Shown here: positions 9,931-18,235 of the stretch, one piece after another
Layout of the letters: each line of letters starts with the position of its first letter
Numbering within the stretch: position 1 is the first letter of the stretch
Source: Nitrospira sp.
GTDB taxonomy: Bacteria > Nitrospirota > Nitrospiria > Nitrospirales > Nitrospiraceae
Direction of reading: 5' to 3'
NCBI GenBank assembly: GCA_005116885.1
Contig: SWDP01000036.1
Span: forward strand, 64,925-111,074
Length of the DNA stretch: 46,150 bases
The notes under the pieces: model-generated
Databases searched by the model: none
What the model saw: the letters and a program-made list of their open reading frames with translations, nothing else
What the model was told of the DNA's origin: nothing
Program-made: the position numbers and the translations under genes

Positions 9931-12900
9931 TTATCTGGGTAGCGCACAAAGAGATTTAAGATCCTTGCCCCTAAGCTCCTGATCGAGACCGTCCCAGATC
10001 CTTTGGACCGTGCGGGTAGAAAGCCTGGATCGAACTTCTTTGACGAAATTTTCGCTGTCTGGAATTGAGACATTGGGATCGGCTCTGTAAACCACAAGCT
10101 GAAAGAGGCTTTCAATTCGGTCGATATCTGCTGCGATCTTCCCGTTCAATGATTCCTCCGCCTGGAATTCGGCCAGCTGTTCTTCCATATCGGAACAGAC
10201 ATGCATGGGTATGGGCACGCCTTCTGCGGCTGCAAGCGCAGAAATCCCAACCATAACACCTAGTTCGTTCTCATCGTCCTTCTGGGTCCGCATCGGTTGA
10301 ACCTTATCTCCCAGCAAACCCTCCGCCAAATCGTGTACTTCAAGCATCCGGATTACCGTAGCTTTCGAATAGCTGCCAAGCAGCCGGTCGGTTTCATCCA
10401 GATGCGACGAGTCATTGGGTAGGAAGGCGCGGGCGAGTAAGATGGCTCCCATAGAATGATCCGCTACACTTTCTGCTTCAGGCGTCGAGCGACTGCTCGA
10501 GGAATAATTCCATCCTGCACGCGGTTCACGTTTCAGACCAATGATTGCCTGTACCACTATGCTAACTCCCGAATGTAGGTAGTGGGCCGCCCAACGAGCA
10601 TAGTGGTGCACCTCTGATGGCATCCCCTCCTTATTCGCTAGGGTCTGAAGTAGAGAAATAGCCGAGGGTAACTTCAACGTATCTTCCAGGCAGCCCTTCT
10701 TGAACCGATTGACACAAAGCGAGATCACCGTATAGGCGGTGATGGCGTGCACCGCTTCGCGCGCTTTCCCGGGCTGCAACATCTGATCAAACTGTGAGAG
10801 GGTATTATGAAATGGACCACCCCGATCGGCCGATTCCATGCTCGGATCGCTGTAGTCCTGGTCGTGATAGTAGGTGAGATGGAACCCACGATTGATGGCA
10901 TCGAAATTGGGCCTTTGCCGGAGATAGCGGAAGTACTTGGCGCCATTCTCACCGAGGATCATGAGGCTTATGTGGACGGTCCGGTGTAGCGAGAGATTGC
11001 CGCCGGAGAAGTCGGTATCCGAGAGATTGAGCAGCGCCTCTTTGAGTATTGTCGCCCCAATTTTGCACGCAGGCTCCGTTGTGAAACGACCGCACAGGTA
11101 CATCAATACCGACTTGAAGTGCATGAAATCTTGAACGGCAAATGATTTGGTCAGCTTGCGCCACACAGACTGGATTGCAGCGGCAGTCCTGTATTCGATC
11201 TCTGGTGACTCGGTCATGATGCGTTTGAGTTGATGGTTGATGTGATGGCTGAACACACGATCCATGAGTTTCAGATCGTTAACGCTGAGTCGACGCGGGC
11301 GCGTGGAGAGGGATTGGATGCGTTGCTGAATCAGCCGGGCTGCGAAATATGCTGTGATCTCGTCGCTTCCAGAAACAAGTCGTCGAGACCAGCTGAGCCG
11401 CGCATTCTCTGGCGGAACTTTGTCTACAACAATCGAATAGGCAATCTCGGCAGCGCATTCATGCTCTACGCTGGAATGATCCTTGGTGCCAAAATAGTTA
11501 CGGGTGATATCGAGAAAGTAGTTTTTCTTTGCCTTGCCCTGCAAGTAATGCACTACGGTGCGTAGCGACGGGGAACGTTCTCCCGTGTAATCGCGCGCAC
11601 AATTTAGAGCCATCGAGAAGTCTGATCGGTTTTTGCCGTAGACAGCACACACTGCGTCCAGCAGGTGCTCGCTGCCTGATAAGACCAGCTCCGCAGCATT
11701 GATGTTTATGCGGTACTCTTCAGGATCATCCTTGGATGTGTGAGTAATCCCCCTGATCCATTCGGACTTGCGCAAGAACGCGATCACCTTCGATCCGGCA
11801 TGCGGAGCCTGCTTTCGCCACTTGCTCAAGTGGCCTCTATGCAGAGCGTAAGCAGGCGAGCTAGTATCAATACCGTCAATGATGATGGCCGTCGGGCCAG
11901 CGGACAACTCAGCCGAGACGATGCGATCCGCTTTAGCCAGCTCGTTTTCAAGATACTTGTGTTGCTTTGTGAGTAGACCGTTGGGCACCGCCTCAGTCGA
12001 TTCGATAGCGTAGCGTTCAAGTTGCTTAAGATCCAACAGCAGAGGGCGAAGGGGAGTATGGCGAGTTCGGAATTGATCCAGCAGCTCGTAATACAGGGCA
12101 TTTACGGCCAACGATTTGCCGCCGCCCGGGTTTCCCTTGATATCGATGTTGTAGCTCGAGTTGTTCAACGCGTCTGAGAGAAGGTCGTAAATGTTATTGA
12201 GTGATAGCAATGACTTTGCAGTGGCAAGCAGAGGTTTCCGCTCGGCCGGGAGCGTAGCCAACCGCTCGTATTCACGTATCGGATGCATCCAGGGTGGATA
12301 ATCAGCGGGTGGCTTTGCATGGAGGCGCAGGTAATCACGGCTAGTGGCGGGCATTGCTTTGACCTTCCGTCGCAGTTCTTTTACTCCGGCGCAACGTCTC
12401 GGCGCGGTGTTTTTGATTTCTTCAATAGCTTCGATAAGAAACTCGGCGCCAATACGCAATGGATCGCGTTTCTTGCTCCGATTGTCTTGATCCAACCCTC
12501 CTTGCTTGTCCCAGTGAGTCGAGTAGGCTGCTGTGACAAAATCCGTAGCTACATGGACGCAATCGAACGTAGCAGCCCTATTTGAACGCGATACAGCATA
12601 GGCCATAAACGAAATCTCGTTGTCTACGGTGACGGGATTGATACCCCTGTACGCTTGTTCCTGGGTCCTTGTTTCGCCGATGACTGATGGAACGGAAATA
12701 TGGATCTCCGTCTTCGTAATGGCACTACACCTGTCATAGTAGACGGACGGGATTAGCTTGGGCGGCTGGACCTTACGCGACAACCTATATTTAGGCGACA
12801 CGGCGTCATAATGCACGCAATAATACGGACCACCCGGCGTCGTCAGTCCGCCGGTGATTCCCCGTCCAGGGTTTAATGGGTCTTTGTAATCAGGCCCAAC

Positions 12901-13767
12901 AAAAATTCGCGAGCCGAGTTTGGCAAAATAGATCGCGTGCTTAACGCCTGCATCAACAAATGCTGCGAGCAACTTCGCGCTGGAACTGCCCCAATAGGTG
13001 TGATGGAAGCCGAACGTCAATAGAAAGAAATTGCCCTTGTCGTGGGCGTATGCCTCAATTTCAAACATTCTGTCGACCGCGAACGCGTTGGAGTCTTCCA
13101 ATGCTACGAGCGAGTAGTCGTTCGGACGCCTCTTGAGTACATTGGCTATCTCTTCAACGTAGCCGAATACAACGATTCCGCGCTTCAGGATATCAGGAGG
13201 GATATGGCGTAGGGAGTTGTGTAGACCAGTCCAACTGCCAACTTTATCCTCCAGTTGTGGAAACACGCGTACCTCAATGTCTTGGCCCGGAGATCCGTTC
13301 GATGTAAGTTGGTCAAGCAAGTTGTATTTGAACAAAGCCTGCACCAGACCCGCAACCTGTTGTGTGTATTCACGCGATGGGAAGCAGACAACATTCAAGA
13401 CAAGGTCCCCACTGGGTTGCTGTGTGATCAACATATACGGACGGTGCTTGTTGAACTTCTTGTGACCGACCACCGCTGGCCGTGGCAGGAAGCGTTTGAT
13501 GCTCGCGTCGGATGGATAGGTCTCGCCCAAAACGTCCATCCATAGTGACTCGTGCCCGCTGTAGGCGCCGATGACCCGGATTCGCCACTTAAGGTTCCGC
13601 GCTGTTGTGAACGCGACTTTTTGTTCCTTTGTGAACTTAGTGCTGACATAGTCGACCAACTTATTACCCATCGTGTGTCCGGCACTGTTGTCGCTGAGTT
13701 GGCTCAGTTCGGGAAGGGGTTCCAGCCCGGGGTCGGCACCTTGTTGATATAGTAACCGGAGATTCAT
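9931..13767 (-). CDS. Multidomain protein: phosphorylase-like + P-loop NTPase + HDDC2-type HD nucleotidase
   Basis: 1278 residues. Residues about 60-450 resemble the nucleoside phosphorylase (PNP/UDP) fold: 'HHTYWGSSSAKLLAAFVDAG' matches the sheet-helix unit with the phosphate-site region, and 'TVDNEISFMA' then 'VHVATDF' matches the late acidic motifs of that family. Residues 545-552 are a Walker A (GNPGGGKS) and 628-634 a Walker B (IIIDGID), as in STAND/NACHT-like NTPases. A long helical part follows. Residues about 1078-1225 match HDDC2/YfbR 5'-deoxynucleotidases: 'LKREPRAGW', 'ESVADHS' (His1104), 'EVHDLAEGLLGD' (His1145, Asp1146) and 'DIDRIESLF'. All metal ligands look intact. The start ATG overlaps the stop of the upstream oxidoreductase gene by 4 bases, so translation is coupled. 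Enzymes acting on nucleosides or nucleotides at both ends of a switch NTPase suggest a conflict or immune system. Function is inferred; the HD assignment is firm, the phosphorylase one tentative. Confidence 0.85.
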   Translation of the reverse strand: MNLRLLYQQGADPGLEPLPELSQLSDNSAGHTMGNKLVDYVSTKFTKEQKVAFTTARNLKWRIRVIGAYSGHESLWMDVLGETYPSDASIKRFLPRPAVVGHKKFNKHRPYMLITQQPSGDLVLNVVCFPSREYTQQVAGLVQALFKYNLLDQLTSNGSPGQDIEVRVFPQLEDKVGSWTGLHNSLRHIPPDILKRGIVVFGYVEEIANVLKRRPNDYSLVALEDSNAFAVDRMFEIEAYAHDKGNFFLLTFGFHHTYWGSSSAKLLAAFVDAGVKHAIYFAKLGSRIFVGPDYKDPLNPGRGITGGLTTPGGPYYCVHYDAVSPKYRLSRKVQPPKLIPSVYYDRCSAITKTEIHISVPSVIGETRTQEQAYRGINPVTVDNEISFMAYAVSRSNRAATFDCVHVATDFVTAAYSTHWDKQGGLDQDNRSKKRDPLRIGAEFLIEAIEEIKNTAPRRCAGVKELRRKVKAMPATSRDYLRLHAKPPADYPPWMHPIREYERLATLPAERKPLLATAKSLLSLNNIYDLLSDALNNSSYNIDIKGNPGGGKSLAVNALYYELLDQFRTRHTPLRPLLLDLKQLERYAIESTEAVPNGLLTKQHKYLENELAKADRIVSAELSAGPTAIIIDGIDTSSPAYALHRGHLSKWRKQAPHAGSKVIAFLRKSEWIRGITHTSKDDPEEYRININAAELVLSGSEHLLDAVCAVYGKNRSDFSMALNCARDYTGERSPSLRTVVHYLQGKAKKNYFLDITRNYFGTKDHSSVEHECAAEIAYSIVVDKVPPENARLSWSRRLVSGSDEITAYFAARLIQQRIQSLSTRPRRLSVNDLKLMDRVFSHHINHQLKRIMTESPEIEYRTAAAIQSVWRKLTKSFAVQDFMHFKSVLMYLCGRFTTEPACKIGATILKEALLNLSDTDFSGGNLSLHRTVHISLMILGENGAKYFRYLRQRPNFDAINRGFHLTYYHDQDYSDPSMESADRGGPFHNTLSQFDQMLQPGKAREAVHAITAYTVISLCVNRFKKGCLEDTLKLPSAISLLQTLANKEGMPSEVHHYARWAAHYLHSGVSIVVQAIIGLKREPRAGWNYSSSSRSTPEAESVADHSMGAILLARAFLPNDSSHLDETDRLLGSYSKATVIRMLEVHDLAEGLLGDKVQPMRTQKDDENELGVMVGISALAAAEGVPIPMHVCSDMEEQLAEFQAEESLNGKIAADIDRIESLFQLVVYRADPNVSIPDSENFVKEVRSRLSTRTVQRIWDGLDQELRGKDLKSLCALPR

Positions 13768-14792
13768 GCTTCTCTTTCGTTGCCTGGATCCAGCGATACG
13801 GCATCAATGAGTTCAAAGAGCAATGTGTGTGCGCTGGCCGTGTTTTGGAATGACGTAAGAGGCTGCACGCCAGTCTCAATGCTGTGCGCGATGTGCGCAA
13901 ACATGGTGCGGTACCCGGCGCTGTCGATGTCATCGGCCAGTGTACCCAGGGAATACGAGCGGGGCTGCTCCCGGTAAAGACTCGACGTTGCCGAAATGTG
14001 CTTAGGCTTGGACAACGTCAATGATTTTAAGTCCGTCAACGTAGCGATCGTACCGCTGCGATGCATCGTGCGAATGGTCAATGAGAAAGCTGGCGCACAG
14101 TTGTGCAACAAGATAGATCCGCAGCATCGATTGCCCTGCAGTTGCACCTCAATGGCTATGCCTGGCTCATCCAACTCCATTTGTCTTATCTGCGACAGTC
14201 GTATTGGCCCTAGGAAACTCTGAGCCAGATCGATAACGTGGATAGCGTGCCACAACGTGCAAGACGCCGCAACGTTAAGGGCTCCCCATGCGACTGTAAC
14301 GGGCTTCGTTGTTGCATATTCGATGTGGATGGCGGCTATTGGATCATGCTCCCCACGCGCGATTAGCTCCCTTATTGTGGCCGAAAATCTGAGATTCAGT
14401 CCGACTGCAGTAATAGCCGAGCCGGCTGTCTCGGCAACACCGAGAAGGTGTGCAAGCGTGCTTCGATCAGTCGCGAGCGGCTTTTCGCATAGTACGTGCT
14501 TGTTTCGGCGTAATGCAGCGTCAATGATCTTCTGGTTGAACTGAGGGGGGCCGGCGGCAACGATCAGATCCGCCGACTCGTACAAGGCTTCATCGGTGTG
14601 CGACGCGTGGATGCTAATGCCGGGGTGCCGATCAAGAATCCGTTTCGCTTTGATGGCATCGCGACTGGATACCGCCACCAACCACAACTTCGATACAGCA
14701 CGAATTGCCGGAAGCAACTTCGTCTCGGCATGCTCACCGATACCTATGACTGCCACTCTAGTTAGCGATTTGGCAGTATCGTCTAGATGCAT
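13764..14792 (-). CDS. Gfo/Idh/MocA-family NAD(P)-dependent oxidoreductase
   Basis: 342 residues. The N-terminal Rossmann fold begins 'RVAVIGIGEHAETKLLPAI', and the family hallmark EKPLA occurs in 'KHVLCEKPLATDRSTL'. The C-terminal domain contains 'TLWHAIHVIDLAQSFLG', which fits the His-x3-Asp position of this family. Such enzymes oxidise or reduce sugars, inositols and related hydroxy compounds with a nicotinamide cofactor. It is the first gene of a two-gene operon and its stop overlaps the start of the large NTPase-HD protein (ATGA), which suggests equal-amount synthesis and joint action. A role in sugar metabolism is not supported by any neighbour. It could act on a nucleoside or sugar product of the partner, or serve as an NAD(P) sensor; both ideas are inference. 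Confidence 0.88.
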   Translation of the reverse strand: MHLDDTAKSLTRVAVIGIGEHAETKLLPAIRAVSKLWLVAVSSRDAIKAKRILDRHPGISIHASHTDEALYESADLIVAAGPPQFNQKIIDAALRRNKHVLCEKPLATDRSTLAHLLGVAETAGSAITAVGLNLRFSATIRELIARGEHDPIAAIHIEYATTKPVTVAWGALNVAASCTLWHAIHVIDLAQSFLGPIRLSQIRQMELDEPGIAIEVQLQGNRCCGSILLHNCAPAFSLTIRTMHRSGTIATLTDLKSLTLSKPKHISATSSLYREQPRSYSLGTLADDIDSAGYRTMFAHIAHSIETGVQPLTSFQNTASAHTLLFELIDAVSLDPGNEREA

Positions 14793-15462
14793 GCTCGCTA
14801 TCCAATAAATCCTAAAGATCCTCGGTGGATGGACTCATCACCTTCTGGATTGAACATAGCATTTCTAGTTATTCTCAGGCTAGCCATTAAACTCAGGGTC
14901 ATCTATGAAAACAACTGTCATGGGAGCGAGCCCGACCGTCTGTGATCTGAGTCCCCGTGCATCTCAGTGGGCTGACCAGCCGGGAGTTGTTGTACCACCT
15001 GGTCTGTTAGGACTCAGCTGGCTAGCTGGACCATTTCGGGAATCGGTGGCGACCTTAGGATGGGCAATAACCAGTCGGTCGTTGCACGTCAAGCGGCGTT
15101 GGACTTAGCTTTCAAGCGTTCATAGAATACGCCTCCCCGCGAGCTCCCTATGTCCTTCTCGTTTCGTTCTTATCGTGGTTTCCCTGTGTAATGCGATGTG
15201 ACAAACAACTCTGGTCCATGCGTCAAACGATCGCTTTTCGACCCAAAGCAGAAGTACATGACCGACCGCTACCAGAAGGGGGGCTTACACCGATCCGTAT
15301 AACAACCCGTGATACATGGTCACCCAGTCGCAACTCATTGAATCGGAACCAGTTACGGCGTATTGTTCACGAACCATAGTGGCGTCTTATACGGACAGAA
15401 AATGGCAAATCCGGCTCTTATTCGGATCGGCCTAAACATTGTTAGCATCTCGGAAGCCGCTC
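14793..15462. other. Gene-poor spacer before the cassette array, with repeat relics
   Basis: No convincing gene. 15221-15262 reads in one frame as 'RQTIAFRPKAEVHD', which resembles the widely scattered 'FRPKA' type repeat of many proteobacterial genomes rather than a real protein. 15278-15340 is similar to 18141-18205, and its core CCGATCCG recurs inverted at 15424-15431. The left end (14793-14900) should carry the promoter of the minus-strand operon, but I see no clear -35/-10 pair. Confidence 0.5.
15278..15340 (+). repeat. Dispersed repeat, copy A (CCGATCCG core)
   Basis: Aligns with 18141-18205: both read CTTAC-R-CCGATCCG-Y-ATAA, then CCGTGAT, ATGGTC and CGCAAC at matching spacing, with a few substitutions. 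Copy A lies just outside the cassette array and copy B inside a cassette, in front of a lipoprotein gene. An inverted partial core occurs at 15415-15435. Confidence 0.6.
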
Positions 15463-16464
15463 ATGATCATCATCTTCGACACGAACATCTGGATATCCGA
15501 CCTCGCTTTAGCGTCGAACGTAGGCAGCGCAGTGCGTTTCTATTTACGCGAGCAGAAGGGGCGCATAGGGCTTCCGGAAGTCGTGAAGCTGGAGACAGAA
15601 TTTCATCTGCGCACTACCTTGGCGGATCACATCGAAGGTATCCGATCGAGCCATCGGCAACTTCTCGCAGTCTTTGGTCGTCTGAAGGAAGTGGTGCTCC
15701 CGACCGAAGAAGAAGTCGAGAAACTAATCTCGAAGGTGTTTTCGAATCTCGGCGTCGAGATCCAGGAGTATCCGTTTACCGTGGAAAGCGCGAAGGCCTC
15801 GCTCATTCGTGCCGTCCGTAAGCTACCTCCTAGCGACAAGAATCAGCAGTTCAAAGACGGCGTTCTATGGGAAGACTGCCTGGCAATGCTAAAAACGGAG
15901 CATGTTTTTCTCGTCACGGAGGACAAAGCGTTCTACAAGAACCGAGATCCAAAGCTCGGCCTTGCGGATGAACTCGCGAAAGACGTCAGCAGCGCAGCGA
16001 ACGAATTCAGGATCTTTCCTTCGCTTCGCGACTTACTGTCGCAGATTGGAACAGGAGTGAAGATCGATCCTGCCTCACTCATGGACGCGTACATGAACAT
16101 TCACGGCGACAAGATGCGGGACAAGGCTGGCAAGCACTCGTTTACGCTTAGTGGTGAACCGAAAGTCACAATCGACGTTTTTGTCACAGAGAAACCGTCG
16201 TACTTGTACGTCACATTCACCATAGAGTTGCCGTGCGCAGACGCAACAACCGAGGGAAGAACCGGTGCCAGGATTCTCGCGCGCGGAGAAGGTACGTACG
16301 ATGCAGAAGGGAAACGATTTATTGAGCTGGCTAATCGAGGCGAGCAACTTCTGTATCAACTTCCCGATGGCACAGAGAAGAAGTTGGAGAACATCGTGCT
16401 GGTGGTCGGGAGCGCAGTTATCGGCCATCGAACAGTTGAGCATTCTGTTCGGCACAAGGTATGA
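15463..16464 (+). CDS. PIN-domain protein in a cassette
   Basis: 333 residues from ATG 15463; a TTG at 15439 would add eight residues but lies inside the flanking 14-base repeat. The N-terminus is a PIN domain: FDTNIW (Asp6), then 'PEVVKLETEF', 'KDGVLWEDCLAM' and 'FLVTEDKAFYKN', which supply the usual acidic residues of this RNase fold. The C-terminal half (from about residue 205) is an extra domain with beta-rich character ('KVTIDVFVTEKPSYLYVTF') that I do not recognise; it may bind the target. PIN domains usually cut RNA, often as toxins, but no antitoxin gene is seen beside it. The gene is bracketed by direct repeats (15432-15445 and 16473-16486) that look like reduced attC ends, so it is probably a mobile cassette. 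Confidence 0.85.
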   Translation: MIIIFDTNIWISDLALASNVGSAVRFYLREQKGRIGLPEVVKLETEFHLRTTLADHIEGIRSSHRQLLAVFGRLKEVVLPTEEEVEKLISKVFSNLGVEIQEYPFTVESAKASLIRAVRKLPPSDKNQQFKDGVLWEDCLAMLKTEHVFLVTEDKAFYKNRDPKLGLADELAKDVSSAANEFRIFPSLRDLLSQIGTGVKIDPASLMDAYMNIHGDKMRDKAGKHSFTLSGEPKVTIDVFVTEKPSYLYVTFTIELPCADATTEGRTGARILARGEGTYDAEGKRFIELANRGEQLLYQLPDGTEKKLENIVLVVGSAVIGHRTVEHSVRHKV

Positions 16465-16472
16465 CGGGGATG

Positions 16473-16510
16473 CTAAACATTGTTAGGCCTAACAAATGCC
16501 ACTGGAGACA
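16473..16510 (+). other. attC-like remnant between PIN and lipase cassettes
   Basis: CTAAACATTGTTAG (16473-16486) repeats 15432-15445 exactly. It is followed by GTTAGGCCTAAC (16482-16493), where GTTAGGC is the R' box of an attC and GCCTAAC the R'' box of the next. The right part continues AAATGCCACTGGAG, similar to the left half of a canonical attC, but the matching right half is missing. This looks like a cassette junction with degenerate or partial sites. Confidence 0.5.
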
Positions 16511-16512
16511 GC

Positions 16513-17436
16513 ATGCTTCGACTCTTCCGAAGACAGCCTGCTACTGAAGTCCTCGTCAGAGACCCAGCAAAGAGGGCCTACAACTCACCTGAGCCAGCAG
16601 ACAACTATGCGCCCCTTCATTGGGAATATGCTGCAATGAGTAGCGCAGCCTATGAAAAGGCACGCTTCAAAGCACGCCATGGCGACCGCGACGACGCAGG
16701 ACCAACATTGACCGCGAGCCCCAGCTTGCCGCGATGGTCCCGGTGGGCGGACTTCCCAAGCGACGAACTCTTAGAGAAGCTCAGTTCAAGTGGACTGTAC
16801 GTAGACGTATGGGAGAGAGAAGAGCAACCAAAAGCCATTGCTGTGGTGTTTGAAGGAACAAACTTCACCTCAATGTCTGACTGGCGAGCGAATCTCCGCT
16901 GGTTCCTCCGCTTCCTCCCAAGCTTTGAGGACCAGTACACGATCGCTGCGGATGAGGTGGCACGCGAACTTTACGAGCGACTCGCCACGAACCCTGCACG
17001 CTATGAGATCAAAGTAGGCAACGCACAGCTTCTATCTGCAAGTGGTGATCCAATCAAGCTTGTCGCTACAGGACACTCGCTGGGCGGTGGACTAGCGCAA
17101 CACTTTGCGTACGCGTTTCAGCAGCCCTTTGCCTCCGGCGGACCAAAGGTCTCAGAGGTATTTGCGTTCGACGCCTCCCCCGTAACCGGTTGGAGTGTAG
17201 TTCCCCGGGGCATTCGCAGCTGCAACGCCCACAATCTTCGCATCAATAGAGTATTCGAGCACGGCGAGATCCTTGCGCTTGTTCGGCTAGTAACAAGTCG
17301 CTTGTTGCGCTATACGGAGCATCCGTCTGTTTGGGAGTACCGGTACAACTTCGACCCATCCTGGAACCTAGTCAGAAATCACTCAATCGGTATGCTAGCG
17401 CAGGGGCTGAAGAAGGCCGCAGGCCTCACAACGTGA
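16513..17436 (+). CDS. Lipase class 3-like alpha/beta hydrolase in a cassette
   Basis: 307 residues from ATG 16513. The nucleophile elbow is GHSLGGG (Ser189), after 'AIAVVFEGTNFTSMSDWRAN' (about 108-127), which corresponds to the conserved G-T oxyanion region of class 3 lipases. A likely acid is in 'VFAFDASPVTG' (about 217-227), and a His in 'VRNHSIGML' near the C-terminus would complete the triad. No signal peptide is visible, so it is expected in the cytoplasm. Class 3 lipase folds also occur as phospholipase effectors in defence systems; whether this one does so is unknown. It is followed by a short membrane protein gene, possibly in the same cassette because no attC is seen between them. 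Confidence 0.82.
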   Translation: MLRLFRRQPATEVLVRDPAKRAYNSPEPADNYAPLHWEYAAMSSAAYEKARFKARHGDRDDAGPTLTASPSLPRWSRWADFPSDELLEKLSSSGLYVDVWEREEQPKAIAVVFEGTNFTSMSDWRANLRWFLRFLPSFEDQYTIAADEVARELYERLATNPARYEIKVGNAQLLSASGDPIKLVATGHSLGGGLAQHFAYAFQQPFASGGPKVSEVFAFDASPVTGWSVVPRGIRSCNAHNLRINRVFEHGEILALVRLVTSRLLRYTEHPSVWEYRYNFDPSWNLVRNHSIGMLAQGLKKAAGLTT

Positions 17437-17484
17437 GGCATCGCACGTGGCACGCCTTTACAATCGCATTGCTTGTCGCAGGAG

Positions 17485-17886
17485 ATGAACTTGGAAGACA
17501 AACGGCTTGAACGTCTGTACGACTACACGAAGTTCCACATTGGCATATACCTCTCGGTCGCCGCGGGTCTACTGGCGCTCGTTGGACTAGCCGCAAAGTC
17601 AGAGGAAGGTCAATTCCTAGCGAAGCTCATTGGCTCCCCGCTTGCACTTGTTGGATCTGCACTTGCAATGTTTGCCGCTGGGGTAGCTGGAGCTGTCGTT
17701 GCAAGCTCAAGCACCGAATGCGAAACCTACGGGCAACTGTAGGACGGGAAGCAAGGACCAAATGGCTTGAAGCTCCTGAAGGGCAGACACTGGGCCGCGA
17801 TTGAGCACACCTGCTTTTGGATTAGCGCAGTGCTGTTTGTTATTACCGTCCTATCTGCATCCACAGTTCGAAAGTGGATCGGGTGA
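17485..17886 (+). pseudogene. Cassette membrane protein interrupted by an in-frame TAG
   Basis: The frame starts at ATG 17485 (or TTG 17473) and encodes 'MNLEDKRLERLYDYTKFHIG', two hydrophobic segments ('IYLSVAAGLLALVGLAA' and 'PLALVGSALAMFAAGVAGAV') and then a TAG at 17740-17742. After the TAG the same frame continues without a break as 'DGKQGPNGLKLLKGRHWAAI' and a third hydrophobic segment ('FWISAVLFVITVLSA') to TGA at 17884-17886, right before the attC at 17888. The whole unit would be about 133 residues. A single nonsense change (for instance from TGG or CAG) explains this best; sequencing error and readthrough are alternatives. As it stands, the product would be 85-89 residues. Confidence 0.7.
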
Positions 17887-17887
17887 G

Positions 17888-18004
17888 GTCTAACATGTCG
17901 TTCAACCGGAGCGCCAACGGTAGGCCACCAGGCCCGCGCAGCGCCTTGGTTCATCATGCACCGCGCGGGCCTGCCATCGTCGCCCGGTTAACTCTACGTT
18001 AATG
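17888..18004 (+). other. attC recombination site (integron cassette end)
   Basis: R''-like GTCTAAC (17888-17894) then TCGTTCAACCGG (17897-17908) pair with CCGGTTAACTC (17984-17994) and GTTAATG (17998-18004). The order TAAC, TCGTTCAA, ... , TTAACTC, GTTA is the classic attC pattern. The final box is GTTAATG rather than GTTAGAC or GTTAGGC. The central part holds an inverted repeat, GGCCCGCGC (17932-17940) with GCGCGGGCC (17963-17971). The site follows directly on the stop codon of the preceding cassette gene. Confidence 0.75.
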
Positions 18005-18085
18005 TGACAGGGCTGAGGACCACTTTATAGCGATGCGAACTCGGCGCCAATTTTCCACACTCGGCCGATAGCAGTCCTCGACCCA
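17998..18085 (+). repeat. Cassette 5' repeat, copy 1
   Basis: Starting at GTTAATG, this stretch matches 19642-19728: both continue with GCTGAGGA-Y-CACTTTA and then GCG-x-x-GCGA, followed by a diverged copy of a 'CCGCTNNNGGCCGA' type palindrome (18053-18085 and 19690-19725). Two neighbouring cassettes therefore begin with related sequence. Confidence 0.6.
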
Positions 18086-18140
18086 AGAACGTCTCAGGGA
18101 GTCTGGCGGGTGTTTGCAGTGGGCTAGGGATGTGAACCTT

Positions 18141-18205
18141 CTCAAGGAGGGGACCTTACGCCGATCCGCATAAGAATCCGTGATGAATGGTCGATGGGCC
18201 GCAAC
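18141..18205 (+). repeat. Dispersed repeat, copy B (CCGATCCG core)
   Basis: Partner of 15278-15340. Here it lies within a cassette, between the attC-proximal repeat and the lipoprotein gene at 18236. It may be part of the cassette's own 5' non-coding region. Confidence 0.55.
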
Positions 18206-18235
18206 GAGAGTCAGGTGATTAACTGAGGAGGTGTT

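Noticed and set aside
14905-15108. 67-residue frame upstream of the oxidoreductase operon
   Set aside because: No ribosome site, no recognisable protein character, and it lies in repeat-rich non-coding DNA.
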